From the IMG/VR virus record IMGVR_UViG_3300027898_000023, positions 1 to 36,183 of that record: 36,183 nucleotides of DNA; one strand, given 5' to 3'. The first letter of the stretch is position 1. Each line of letters begins with the position of its first letter. The position numbers and the translations under genes were made by a program. Positions 23,129 to 31,535 of the stretch are shown one piece after another. Below the pieces are notes generated by a model. It searched no databases. It worked only from the letters and a program-made list of their open reading frames with translations, and was not told the origin of the DNA. This DNA is from a virus.

Positions 23129-24172
23129 TCAGCCTTTATTTAACTCACCTCTGAACGCAAGGATTGCACGATCTTTCGCCGATAGCTTCCGGGCTGAAGA
23201 CGAGGCATTCGTCAGTGTTTTCATCTGTGGCTGCTCAGGTTCAGAAGGCTTTTGTGTCTGCTTTTGGGGTTGGCTAGCTACGCCAAGCTTCTGTTTAATC
23301 TTACCAATTTGTGTTAACTTCATGGCCTCTTCAATCAGGTAATCTTCTACCTGCTGAGCGGCTTCTTCTACTGATAACAATACTCCGTCTTGGGAGTACG
23401 TCTTCTCGATCAGCTCCACCACATCATCGATTGATCTTGTGGCCTTTACCGTCTCGAACGCTGGGTCTGTGGATACCAGCTGGGTTACATCATTTTTAAT
23501 CTGCTTTAATGCTGCCTGGTATGCCTGGGTTTGTTGATCCTGGGCTTGTTTCCGTGTTTCCTGGTTAGCAGATTCTAGTTCCCTGATCTTTGACTCAAGT
23601 TTACTTATGGTGGCGTTTATTCTTGGGTCTACAGGTGTGTTGTTTAACAGTTGTTGCGTCAGATCATCGTATGATAATCCAGCTTCTTGAAGGGCGGTGA
23701 ACGCGTCCTGTTTAAACAGATCTTTAGGGATATACGATGACTTGTCTAGCTCGTATTTTTTAAGTAGTTCTGCCTCTTTAGCCTGAAGTTCAGCTTCACG
23801 GGCTTTTAAAGCTTGCTCCTGTTGCTGGACTCGGGCTCTTAAAGCCTTCTCTTGACGAGCGAGTTTAGCGAACTGACTAGAGAGTTGGGGATCCTCTTGC
23901 CTAGGAGCTTCAGCAGGCGCTTGAGTCTCTTGACTGTCTACAGATTCCTCAACTAGTACGGGGCGTCCCGTTCTTTGAGGCTGGATAGCTGTCATCTCTT
24001 CTGGTGATATACTGTTCTGGTTTTGTACCACCTGTTGGGGTGGTTGAGGGGATGCAGGCTCACTGGATGCCTGGTTAAACGCCGCTATAGCTGCTGCTTT
24101 AGCTTGGGCGGGGCTACGACCTTGAGTTTGAGGGGGCAAGATGGAAGGGCCGGGAATAGGTTTTACGTTCAT
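23129..24172 (-). CDS. Capsid scaffold protein
   Basis: 347 residues. A Pro/Gln/Ala-rich N-terminal third, then a long coiled coil (RARVQQQEQALKAREAELQAKEAELLKKYELDK) and a charged C-terminus ending 'SAKDRAILAFRGELNKG'. Such composition directly before the major capsid gene is typical of phage scaffolds, which template the procapsid and leave before packaging. The start overlaps the previous stop (ATGA). A capsid-binding C-terminal helix is likely. Function inferred from composition and position. Confidence 0.8.
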   Translation of the reverse strand: MNVKPIPGPSILPPQTQGRSPAQAKAAAIAAFNQASSEPASPQPPQQVVQNQNSISPEEMTAIQPQRTGRPVLVEESVDSQETQAPAEAPRQEDPQLSSQFAKLARQEKALRARVQQQEQALKAREAELQAKEAELLKKYELDKSSYIPKDLFKQDAFTALQEAGLSYDDLTQQLLNNTPVDPRINATISKLESKIRELESANQETRKQAQDQQTQAYQAALKQIKNDVTQLVSTDPAFETVKATRSIDDVVELIEKTYSQDGVLLSVEEAAQQVEDYLIEEAMKLTQIGKIKQKLGVASQPQKQTQKPSEPEQPQMKTLTNASSSARKLSAKDRAILAFRGELNKG

Positions 24173-24525
24173 TTTACATTCCTTTGTAAGGGGGTTACTG
24201 TATGGTTAGCTAAAAATTGAGGTCTGTCGGTTATTAATTTTACGCGATATGTTGGTTTTTTTGACACCCAGGTGTATTCGTAGGTTGTTGCGTACTCGTA
24301 AGGTTTTCCTTCAATTGTTAAAAATAAGAAAAAATATGCAGGGCCTGTTTCAGCAAAATTACAAACTTGCCATTTGATCATTATTCCTATCCAACGGGTG
24401 TTTAAAGACACAGAACCCCGCAAACCCATCAGGAATCTGGTCCACAAACTATACTTAGGCTTGTAGTACCTGGTATATAACGTGTTTATACGGTTCTGCA
24501 TCTCTGCTTCGTCTTGTTTTGTCAA
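24169..24525 (-). CDS. Hypothetical protein between portal and scaffold
   Basis: 118 residues from TTG 24525 (AAGG close upstream); an alternative ATG is at 24501. The middle is hydrophobic and aromatic (MIKWQVCNFAETGPAYFFLFLTIEG), followed by a beta-rich part. No domain recognised. Overlaps scaffold start (ATGA), so it is expressed with the head genes. Confidence 0.5.
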   Translation of the reverse strand: MTKQDEAEMQNRINTLYTRYYKPKYSLWTRFLMGLRGSVSLNTRWIGIMIKWQVCNFAETGPAYFFLFLTIEGKPYEYATTYEYTWVSKKPTYRVKLITDRPQFLANHTVTPLQRNVK

Positions 24526-24528
24526 ACC

Positions 24529-26424
24529 TTATCCTTGGTTAGCGTTGGGTACTAATGGACTTTGTGGTAACGGTTGTGGGTTTGCCTGGGGTGTAGGCTG
24601 TGGCGCGGTCGGCGCAGGTGGGGGCATTGCTGCTTGTTTGATAGCTTGGATCTGGATGAAGAAGTCTCTAAGCATCTGGGCTTTTTCTTCTTCAAGTTTA
24701 GCCTGTCCGTATAGGTTGATGTACTGGGTGACAAGCTGGGTAGCTAGGTTTAGGTCCATGAAAGGATCTGGGGGCGTGTATTTACCCTCTTCAATGATAT
24801 CATCCAGGATCTGGAATATACGCTCTTCACCGGCGTTAGCTAGTTTTTCAACCTGCTCAAGGTCTGGGTAGTCTAAAAGTCTACGCCCTTCCTGGAGACT
24901 GATCATACCGGACTGAACCATCTCGGTGACCTTTTGAAGTCTGCCGGCAGGGTCTTTAGGTAATGCTGACTGGGTATAACACTGGATGATGAAGCTGTCG
25001 TTAACCAGGTCAGCTTTTTCTAAATTGATCTCTTTAGTACTGTTTTTGTTAGGATATACGGTAGAATATTCACCGTCTCGTTCACAGATGTCTTTAGCTA
25101 GGTCGATTACCTGGTAAGCCAACTTAACAAAAAGGTTATCATAACGGCGGGATAAGCTAGCAAAACGATCAGTACTGATATCGTCATAAGATCTAATTGC
25201 TTCACCCGAGTCCAGACCTTGGGGTTTTTGGCTAGTCGCTTGGAGTGCAGACACACCAGATTGTTGGTATCCGTATTGTATAAGTTTGTCTCGTTCTGCA
25301 TAAAGCTCCGGAGCGTTGCTAGGTGCTACCTCGTAACTTGGCTTAACTCCACGGTATTTTACGATAACACCGACCTCATTATTATGGTGGGCAGCCACAA
25401 CTTTAGATCCGTCTTCCTGGAATACTCGGGGTACGCCGACGAGTTTGATAGCCCGACTGATGGTGTATAACAAGCTGTTAAGCTCCATCTGGGTGCCCAT
25501 AAGTTGTTCAGCTATCCCCTGACCCCAGAATCCTAAAAGCTGGTCTGAGTAGTTGATAAACGTGAATGGGAATTTAGGTTTTGTGTATTCCTCGTCTACA
25601 AGGTATCCAGACGAGCATGCTAATATGTGTCTACCGTCGCGGGCTTTAGGTCCCGAAGGCAGGTGCCAGCCTTCAACAACCATCACCAGGTCTGATACGG
25701 TGCGGTTTGAATCCGATGAGTTGTCTACCGTTGATCTGGCGGCCATCTCAAGCTTAGTTTTAAACTTAGGGAACGCGGCCATCAGAACTTTACGGTCTAC
25801 CAGCTTCATCCGGTAAAGCTGTCGTAGGTCAGACTCGCCGTATGTGCCCTCGTTCATATCAACCAGCAGCTCTGTAAGCAACACGCGCTCCATAGCTACG
25901 CGTTTTTCCTGGTCTTCGTAAACGTGGATTATACCGGTGCCTGTTACCAGGGCGTCTCGGAAGATTTTGCTTGCTAGATCGTACGTATTACAGTGGTAAA
26001 ACTCGCCTTGTATGAAGTTGTTAAGCTTTTTAGCCAGGCTACGTTGTTTATAATCACTATTATCTGTCAGGAACACTGGCATAGGCCTAGACTGCGTTAT
26101 ACGGCTCACCAGGGTGTCTGTAACCGATTGGATAAGGTTGAACGTAGGGCGTTCTTGAGGCAGCCCCATCGTCTGGTCCATCTTAGAGATGTTGTTACCA
26201 GCGAACGAGTACAAGCTTTTATTACCGTATAAACGAGCATAAACGGCTGTCTGGCGGTATCTGTAGGCTTGGGACTCTTTCAGGTAAGCCGCAGTCGTAA
26301 GCATCAGGTTGGCCGATTTATCGCCATTACTTTCCTCCCACCAGTCGTACATCTGCATCGCCTCGTCCATCGGACGGGTTTTGAAGGTTACTGAGTTACT
26401 GCGTTTACCTGGGGTTATCTTCAT
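24529..26424 (-). CDS. Portal protein
   Basis: 631 residues, about the size of podovirus-type portals. It begins with a helical region, contains 'RPTFNLIQSVTDTLVSRI', 'RDALVTGTGIIHVYED', 'LLGFWGQGIAEQLMGTQMELN' and 'GLDSGEAIRSYDDI', all patterns typical of portals, and ends in a Pro/Gln-rich tail. The portal forms the dodecameric ring that joins the terminase and later the tail. Located immediately before the scaffold cluster and after small virion genes. The start overlaps the preceding stop. Confidence 0.85.
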   Translation of the reverse strand: MKITPGKRSNSVTFKTRPMDEAMQMYDWWEESNGDKSANLMLTTAAYLKESQAYRYRQTAVYARLYGNKSLYSFAGNNISKMDQTMGLPQERPTFNLIQSVTDTLVSRITQSRPMPVFLTDNSDYKQRSLAKKLNNFIQGEFYHCNTYDLASKIFRDALVTGTGIIHVYEDQEKRVAMERVLLTELLVDMNEGTYGESDLRQLYRMKLVDRKVLMAAFPKFKTKLEMAARSTVDNSSDSNRTVSDLVMVVEGWHLPSGPKARDGRHILACSSGYLVDEEYTKPKFPFTFINYSDQLLGFWGQGIAEQLMGTQMELNSLLYTISRAIKLVGVPRVFQEDGSKVVAAHHNNEVGVIVKYRGVKPSYEVAPSNAPELYAERDKLIQYGYQQSGVSALQATSQKPQGLDSGEAIRSYDDISTDRFASLSRRYDNLFVKLAYQVIDLAKDICERDGEYSTVYPNKNSTKEINLEKADLVNDSFIIQCYTQSALPKDPAGRLQKVTEMVQSGMISLQEGRRLLDYPDLEQVEKLANAGEERIFQILDDIIEEGKYTPPDPFMDLNLATQLVTQYINLYGQAKLEEEKAQMLRDFFIQIQAIKQAAMPPPAPTAPQPTPQANPQPLPQSPLVPNANQG

Positions 26425-26696
26425 TGTTCTTTACCTGTCTCCCAGACTGAAGGATCGCTTGATCCGAATAACAACTGTTCCTCGGTGAGGTCGTCTGTAG
26501 GTATGCGAAGTTCTTCAGTTATACCGCCGGGGGCGTAGGTTTGTGTGGTGCTGGGTTGGACGGGTTTTACACGTTGAACTGTTTCAGGCTTCGTACCTAA
26601 AACCATCTCAATGCCGTCTACCTTTATGATATCGACGCCGGATTTACGGCAGAGATCGATAACCTTTTTAAGGTCTTGAATTGTTTCGACTTTCAC
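26421..26696 (-). CDS. Small protein preceding the portal
   Basis: 91 residues from GTG 26696 (AAGGATG upstream). Contains 'CRKSGVDIIKVDGIEMVLG', 'YAPGGITEELRIPTDDLTEEQLLFGSS'. This arrangement beside portal genes is one I recognise from other podovirus-like genomes, but no function is known. The 'YAPGG' resembles the AEGG motifs. Confidence 0.55.
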   Translation of the reverse strand: MKVETIQDLKKVIDLCRKSGVDIIKVDGIEMVLGTKPETVQRVKPVQPSTTQTYAPGGITEELRIPTDDLTEEQLLFGSSDPSVWETGKEQ

Positions 26697-26708
26697 AGAA
26701 CATCCTTG

Positions 26709-28031
26709 TTAGAATTGTCGTCGTGATTTCATTTTTCTACGGATTGAGGAAACCATATCGTGTTCATCCTCATCTAGGTTATCTCCATGCTCGTTTGAAT
26801 CCATGGGATCGTCAGCATGCCAGAGGTCCTGATCATAGTTTTCTTTTAAAGCTTCGTGCTCGTTTTGTCTGTAGTATTCGTTTGGACTTTCTTCAGCGTT
26901 ATTTTTCTCAAGGTCGACCTGTCCGCCTTCAGCCATCATCTTACGACGTTTACGCGCCATGATTGCAGCTGCTAAAGAGTTATGACGTTCGTCCATCTCT
27001 TCCTCATCCAGCATCCCGCCTTCTGCATGGCCTAATAAAGCCTTGTTTTCGCCGGCTGAGATACTTGGATCATAGTCGTCTGGAGCAGTTTTCTGTTTAC
27101 CGGTGTCATCGCCTTTATTGTAGTCTGTTTTATTAGGCTGCATAGCTTCTTTAAACGTTTCAACAGGATGCATCAATCGGTCAAAGTCTGACATACCGCC
27201 TTTAGCAAAATGCTGGGCATCGTATTCTTCTCGAGAAGGACCTTTTTCCATGTCGTCATGGTCACCTGGCATCAGGTTTTTAGGGTCCTGATCTTCTTCA
27301 ACTTTACGCCCGTATTCGTCAAGTAGATGGGCTTTAAAAGCTTGACTCTCTACCATACGAGGGCTTTTGATTGGAGTCATCTTATCGCGTTTCATACGCA
27401 TGATCTCTGATCTATCCCTGATTTCTTCTTGAGTATTCGGACGGTCTTCTGTTTGGAAATCTTCCTCAATCTCACCGCCCTCAGCAAGGCCCTTAAGTTT
27501 GGGGTTTGGCATAGATTTAAGCTCAGATAAAGTTTCGCGGTGCATTGGTTTAACATGGGATGCTTCTGCTTTAGCATATCTAATATTTTGTTTTTCTGGT
27601 TGACTTCCGTAATCGCGCAATTTAGCGCCGGATTCACTGATGCCGCCGCTTTGGCCCTTATAGCCGTGCTGATGTACCCCTCTTTGATTTTGATTAGCTT
27701 CAGTGTCAGTTCGAACCATTCCACTTTTTCCAGACATTTTACTTCTGTCTTCGGGCATCCCACCTTCAGCGAATCCCATGTTTTTCTTCATGTCGGACCA
27801 GCTAGCGATGCCGGCTTCATTAGTGGCTGAGTTGTTTTTACCGGCGTTCTGGTTTTTAGTAGCTACCCCGTTTTCCGCCACATTTCCGCCATCAGCCATC
27901 TTCTTTTTAGGGGCACGGCGTTTCATGTCGTATGCGATTGCTAAACTTTGGGCTTGGGGTTTACCGTGTTCCATCTCAGTTTCGATGTTCTTTTTAAAGG
28001 CTTTTTGGGATCGTGATTTGATCAAAGGCAT
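26709..28031 (-). CDS. Virion-associated protein with six AEGG-type motifs
   Basis: 440 residues, highly charged and probably disordered. The N-terminal pattern 'MPLIKSRSQKAFKKNIETE ... GKPQAQSLAIAYDMKRR' is found in phage structural proteins next to portal genes, as I recall. Six motifs follow: ADGGN, AEGGM, AEGGE, AKGGM, AEGGM and AEGGQ, each preceded by a hydrophobic or His residue and followed by acidic residues, at spacing from about 40 to 110 residues. The composition suggests a flexible head protein or assembly factor. The start overlaps the previous stop. Confidence 0.55.
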   Translation of the reverse strand: MPLIKSRSQKAFKKNIETEMEHGKPQAQSLAIAYDMKRRAPKKKMADGGNVAENGVATKNQNAGKNNSATNEAGIASWSDMKKNMGFAEGGMPEDRSKMSGKSGMVRTDTEANQNQRGVHQHGYKGQSGGISESGAKLRDYGSQPEKQNIRYAKAEASHVKPMHRETLSELKSMPNPKLKGLAEGGEIEEDFQTEDRPNTQEEIRDRSEIMRMKRDKMTPIKSPRMVESQAFKAHLLDEYGRKVEEDQDPKNLMPGDHDDMEKGPSREEYDAQHFAKGGMSDFDRLMHPVETFKEAMQPNKTDYNKGDDTGKQKTAPDDYDPSISAGENKALLGHAEGGMLDEEEMDERHNSLAAAIMARKRRKMMAEGGQVDLEKNNAEESPNEYYRQNEHEALKENYDQDLWHADDPMDSNEHGDNLDEDEHDMVSSIRRKMKSRRQF

Positions 28032-28342
28032 TATTTCATCTCCTGAGCGGCTTTAGCGTTCTGTGACTTAAAACTGTTATCTTCGTGCTCACCTTCGGCG
28101 TGAGGCATCGCGTCCGCGATCTCAAATGCTGATCTTAAAGCCTCGGCCATACGTTTAACGTCCTGGGCTTGGATAGCGCGAAGTAGGTCTTTTGCACATT
28201 CTTCGATAGCTTCTGTAGCCATCTCTTCTAATTCATTAGGCTTTTCTTCGTTTGGGTCTACCGGTTTTTCGTCAGGTTTACGCATCTTTGTCATGATGCC
28301 TGAGGACGCGGACTGGTTATTGAGCTTTAAAAATGGCAGCAC
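28031..28342 (-). CDS. Small virion protein; first gene of head block
   Basis: 103 residues from GTG 28342 with GGAGG four bases upstream; a longer frame to a TTG at 28381 would translate the promoter-like repeat and is rejected. Acidic and helical with 'AMPHAEGEHED' near the end. It is the first gene after promoter-like copy 4, with an 18-nt leader. Role unknown but presumably structural. Confidence 0.6.
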   Translation of the reverse strand: MLPFLKLNNQSASSGIMTKMRKPDEKPVDPNEEKPNELEEMATEAIEECAKDLLRAIQAQDVKRMAEALRSAFEIADAMPHAEGEHEDNSFKSQNAKAAQEMK

Positions 28343-28359
28343 TTGGCCTCCGAGGGTGT

Positions 28360-28379
28360 CTATAAGGCCGCTACGTCCC
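28360..28379 (-). promoter_or_regulatory. Promoter-like 20-mer, copy 4
   Basis: Exact minus-strand copy of GGGACGTAGCGGCCTTATAG between the terminase stop and the first head gene, with proposed start G at 28360 and a short 18-nt leader. It divides replication/packaging genes from the head block. Confidence 0.7.
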
Positions 28380-28432
28380 AAAACGGGTGTATTAACCTCA
28401 TTTTAACCCAATTAACCACGTTTTTAAGGTAG

Positions 28433-29872
28433 TTAGTCCCATTTTGTGTCCTCCCCGTTCTGCCAGGCCTGGTAGTTTTCCGCTTGTTTAGCGTGTTCTA
28501 GGGCTTGTTCAAACATGGAGTCTGTCTGTTGTTTATACCAGGCTGGGGTACCGGGTTTAGGCTTGTTCTCAGGGGGCTGGTACGCGTAGGCAGGGCTTAG
28601 TTTAAAAGCGTATAACACAGCGTCTATTATATCACTGTGGAATCGGTCACTTATCTTGATTCGCTCGGGTGTGGATTTATCCCGGTCAATCTCCACCAGG
28701 TAGCTGTCTTGTACGAACCTGGATTTTTCAGGTGCTTTAAAATGGCCACGTCTCATCGCATCGTTCAGGAACGCTATATTCTCCATCTTACGGGTTTTGT
28801 CGGCGGCTTCTACAGGTATCTGGTGACGTTTGATCATCTCTTCGCCGATCTTTTTACCCAGGCCTCCCATATCCATGACAACCTTATATGCGCTATACTT
28901 TTTGATAAGATGCTGCGCCTGTTCTACCAGCTCAGTGATACCCTGTTTAGCAACGACTAGTTCTTCTACCAGATATGTTACAGGATCGTGTTCGGAATGG
29001 GCTAAAATTGCTAAAGCATCAGCATCTTTCCACCCCACGTCAATCCCTAGGATGTAGTTATATTTGGCGGGGGGAAGATCTGTGTAATGGTTTATGGTAT
29101 GGTTATATTGCAACACCAGGGAGTTAAGGTCTAGTACCCACCGTCCGAACCACTCGCGCTGGATACTGGGGTCATCTACCTTGATACCGCGTCGTTTTAA
29201 CTCTCGATCTAATATCTCCTGGTGAGTTTTACCGGATTTAGCCTCGATATGAGGGTTATCCCAAAAAGTCCAGCCGTGTTTCGACCAGGTCTCGTTTTTC
29301 ACCGAGCACTCGTGAAAATAGCCCCCGGGTACTGGGGCTGGAGTTCCGATTAAGCATAATGACCCGGCATAATCCATCAACGCCGGGCCGATTATATCGT
29401 CGATTAGGTCCTTGATATACTCCTTAAAGGACTGACACTCGTCTATGTAACATAATTTAATTGCCAACCCTCGAAACTTCTCGATCTCGGATTGATCTTT
29501 CGCGCCAGATAGATACAACGTAGACCCGTTTGGAAAGGACATGGAGAGTTCTGTCTCGTCTGTCGTACCACCAAGTTTGAATTTGTCGTTGATGTTTACG
29601 AGTTCTTTCCAGATGATCTTTTTTGCGTTGTTTCTTGACAGGGTGATGTATAAACACGTTACCCCTTTATTATTTATACAGGTGTGTATCAGGTGGGCGG
29701 CGCATGATATAGTTTTACCGGCTCGTCTTGAGCATACGGCAGCTTTAAACGGGTTTGGATCTTCTACAAACGCAAGCTGCTTATCAAAAAGAAACTGAGA
29801 CAAGTTGAATTTTCGACCATAAAACTGGTCAACCTCAACCTGTTCAGTCGGCTTTTTTATTACCCGTCTCAC
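28433..29872 (-). CDS. terL: Terminase large subunit
   Basis: 479 residues from GTG 29872 (GTGA overlap). The ATPase domain has Walker A 'SRRAGKT' (48-54), Walker B 'LCYIDE' (140-145) and 'LIGTPAPVPGG' as the coupling motif (~174-184). The C-terminal RNase H-like nuclease has Asp278 (GIDVGW), Asp334 (VVMDMGG) and Asp417 (HSDIIDAV). It packages DNA through the portal and cuts the ends. Length fits the family. It is followed by a short spacer and promoter copy 4. Confidence 0.95.
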   Translation of the reverse strand: MRRVIKKPTEQVEVDQFYGRKFNLSQFLFDKQLAFVEDPNPFKAAVCSRRAGKTISCAAHLIHTCINNKGVTCLYITLSRNNAKKIIWKELVNINDKFKLGGTTDETELSMSFPNGSTLYLSGAKDQSEIEKFRGLAIKLCYIDECQSFKEYIKDLIDDIIGPALMDYAGSLCLIGTPAPVPGGYFHECSVKNETWSKHGWTFWDNPHIEAKSGKTHQEILDRELKRRGIKVDDPSIQREWFGRWVLDLNSLVLQYNHTINHYTDLPPAKYNYILGIDVGWKDADALAILAHSEHDPVTYLVEELVVAKQGITELVEQAQHLIKKYSAYKVVMDMGGLGKKIGEEMIKRHQIPVEAADKTRKMENIAFLNDAMRRGHFKAPEKSRFVQDSYLVEIDRDKSTPERIKISDRFHSDIIDAVLYAFKLSPAYAYQPPENKPKPGTPAWYKQQTDSMFEQALEHAKQAENYQAWQNGEDTKWD

Positions 29873-30102
29873 TCGCCCTCAACCAGAAGTTTAAAGTTTG
29901 TAACGGGAACTAGCATCTTTGTTTTAACATTTTTAGCTACGTTATATGCCTCAACTTCTAGCAAAGTGTCGCCAAGAAGGGTCATCTTAGTTACTTTGAT
30001 GGTACCTGGCTTATCCGGGCTGGTGTCGAGGTTTTTGTCAATATTACCTAGTCCTTTATCAAATAAGACGTCATGGGCGTAGGCTCTGATGATGTTTTTC
30101 AT
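29869..30102 (-). CDS. Small hypothetical protein
   Basis: 77 residues, overlapping both neighbours by four bases. The sequence 'GTIKVTKMTLLGDTLLEVEAYNVAKNVKTKMLVPVTNFKLL' predicts several beta strands. No family recognised; position directly before the terminase suggests a packaging or head accessory role. Confidence 0.5.
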   Translation of the reverse strand: MKNIIRAYAHDVLFDKGLGNIDKNLDTSPDKPGTIKVTKMTLLGDTLLEVEAYNVAKNVKTKMLVPVTNFKLLVEGE

Positions 30103-30320
30103 GTAGTCTCCTCTTTCTTTTGTGCGTCTAACTGTTTGCGGGCTGCGCCTTCTCGGTTAAGCTTAAGTAGCCGATTATTAACCTCGACCAGCTCGTCTGT
30201 TAACACGTCCACCTGGTATTGCAGTTGTCCTGCGCGGAAAAACTCTTGGTTAGCTTCTTTTTCGATCTCGGCTAACTCTCTGGGCACCTTAGGTGCGTTC
30301 AACTTCACTTTTGTCATCAT
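30099..30320 (-). CDS. Small coiled-coil protein
   Basis: 73 residues (ATG 30320 or 30317; the latter is better spaced from AGGAG). One long amphipathic helix 'AEIEKEANQEFFRAGQLQYQVDVLTDELVEVNNRLLKL', so a coiled coil or oligomeric adaptor. No family recognised. Confidence 0.5.
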   Translation of the reverse strand: MMTKVKLNAPKVPRELAEIEKEANQEFFRAGQLQYQVDVLTDELVEVNNRLLKLNREGAARKQLDAQKKEETT

Positions 30321-30325
30321 ATCTC

Positions 30326-30760
30326 CTATGGTTTAAAAGGGTTAAAGATTATGTTTGGGTACTTTTTTAATATACTTGCGTTCCTGAGATCTATATCATC
30401 GTTCACCACGATGTTTGATACCGAGGTGATTGAGGGCGGTATCAGTGTTCTGGCTATACCGTGACCCCTCCACTGCTTTTTAACATACACCCACACCAGG
30501 TTAGTTAGGTCTTGGCTTACCACACTATAACCGATGATGGTGTCTGGATCGTCTGGTAAACAGGCGACAAATATAGCATTATTTTGTCCTTTGATGATAG
30601 CCTCGGAGATGGGTTTGTAGTTTTTAAAAAACGTGTCTTTGGGCACCAGATTGAAGAAAGGATTACCGTAGTATACCCCCCTAAGAAAGGTAGCGTGGAT
30701 AAAGTTTGCGTCTTCCGGTTTAGATGCCCTGATGTTGTATAATCCTCTAAAGTCGCTCAT
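30326..30760 (-). CDS. GNAT-family acetyltransferase
   Basis: 144 residues with the acetyl-CoA binding signature 'VYVKKQWRGHGIARTL' (Q96-R98-G99-x-G101). Preceding strands include 'DPDTIIGYSVV'. GNATs in phages can modify host proteins, tRNA or antibiotics; substrate unknown. The start overlaps the HTH gene (ATGA). Confidence 0.7.
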   Translation of the reverse strand: MSDFRGLYNIRASKPEDANFIHATFLRGVYYGNPFFNLVPKDTFFKNYKPISEAIIKGQNNAIFVACLPDDPDTIIGYSVVSQDLTNLVWVYVKKQWRGHGIARTLIPPSITSVSNIVVNDDIDLRNASILKKYPNIIFNPFKP

Positions 30761-31134
30761 TTTAGATATTTGTCTTTCATCTGCTGCTCAAGTTTTTGGG
30801 TAACTCGGTGGACGGCTGATTTGGATGTTTTGTATAGTCCGGTTTTATTCAAAGTGTCTGCAATTTCGACACATGTTAACCCGTTTGAGTAATACTCCCA
30901 GATGATACGGTCCAGGGGTTTTTCAAACTTATGGTTCCATAAAAAGGCGGTACACATGGAGTAATATTCAAAGATAGCATCCTGCTCAATCTCAGTTTTT
31001 GTTTCCATGTTATGAGGTACAGTTCTTGATCTGAGTAACCCGCTAGGGCTTTCTATATCGTGAAAACCCGACTCTTCAAGTTTTTTATACCACTCATCTT
31101 GAAGCGATTTAAGCTCAGGTTTGCGGGTTGACAT
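30757..31134 (-). CDS. HTH protein, candidate small terminase
   Basis: 125 residues. The C-terminal helix-turn-helix 'LTCVEIADTLNKTGLYKTSKSAVHRVTQKLEQQ' (about residues 85-118) shares 'SKSAVH' with the HTH protein at 16416. Its position a few genes before the large terminase makes a small terminase possible, but a sigma-like regulator is equally possible. Confidence 0.55.
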   Translation of the reverse strand: MSTRKPELKSLQDEWYKKLEESGFHDIESPSGLLRSRTVPHNMETKTEIEQDAIFEYYSMCTAFLWNHKFEKPLDRIIWEYYSNGLTCVEIADTLNKTGLYKTSKSAVHRVTQKLEQQMKDKYLK

Positions 31135-31486
31135 TAGCTACTTCCGACGTCGGTGTAGTAGCTTCTACAGGTTGAGCTTCTGCTTTAGCAGCTTCTGCTT
31201 TAGCAGCTTCTTCTTGTGCTGCTTTTTGTTTAGCTTTAAGGTCTTCTATAACCTGGCCTGCGACCTGGCTAGATGCAGCCTTAATCAACACGTTAGCAAA
31301 ATATTCCAAAGGTACGTGACCTTCGTGGGATTTTAGTCCCCAGATAGCGCCTGCAAGTGCAAACCGCATCGAGTCATTATCAGGCAGTTTAGTCATGCCG
31401 ATGATCTCTTTAGCCCATGCATCAAAATCAGCCATCCCGATAGGTAGCTGAACTTTCTTAGGTTCCTTTTTAAATAGTCTCATCAT
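31115..31486 (-). CDS. Hypothetical protein with Ala/Glu-rich tail
   Basis: 123 residues; ATG 31486 or adjacent ATG 31483, AAGGAG just upstream. N-terminal mixed domain 'DFDAWAKEIIGMTKLPDNDSMRFALAGAIWGL', then a helical tail with 'AAKAEAAKAEAQ' encoded by a 15-base direct repeat. It overlaps the HTH gene by 20 bases. Function unknown. Its own sigma-70-like promoter lies upstream. Confidence 0.55.
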   Translation of the reverse strand: MMRLFKKEPKKVQLPIGMADFDAWAKEIIGMTKLPDNDSMRFALAGAIWGLKSHEGHVPLEYFANVLIKAASSQVAGQVIEDLKAKQKAAQEEAAKAEAAKAEAQPVEATTPTSEVANVNPQT

Positions 31487-31501
31487 AGTCTCCTTATGTT
31501 T

Positions 31502-31529
31502 ATTATGCCTTAAAATAAGACAAAATCAA
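31502..31529 (-). promoter_or_regulatory. Sigma-70-like promoter
   Basis: Minus strand TTGATT (31529-31524), 16-nt spacer, CATAAT (31507-31502), in the 49-nt gap between the polymerase and the 123-residue gene. Matches are 4/6 and 5/6 to the bacterial consensus. A host-polymerase promoter for the middle genes is plausible. Confidence 0.4.
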
Positions 31530-31535
31530 CTATTT

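Noticed and set aside
28343-28381. TTG start at 28381 for the small head-block gene
   Set aside because: It would translate the promoter-like 20-mer; GTG 28342 has a well-spaced GGAGG.
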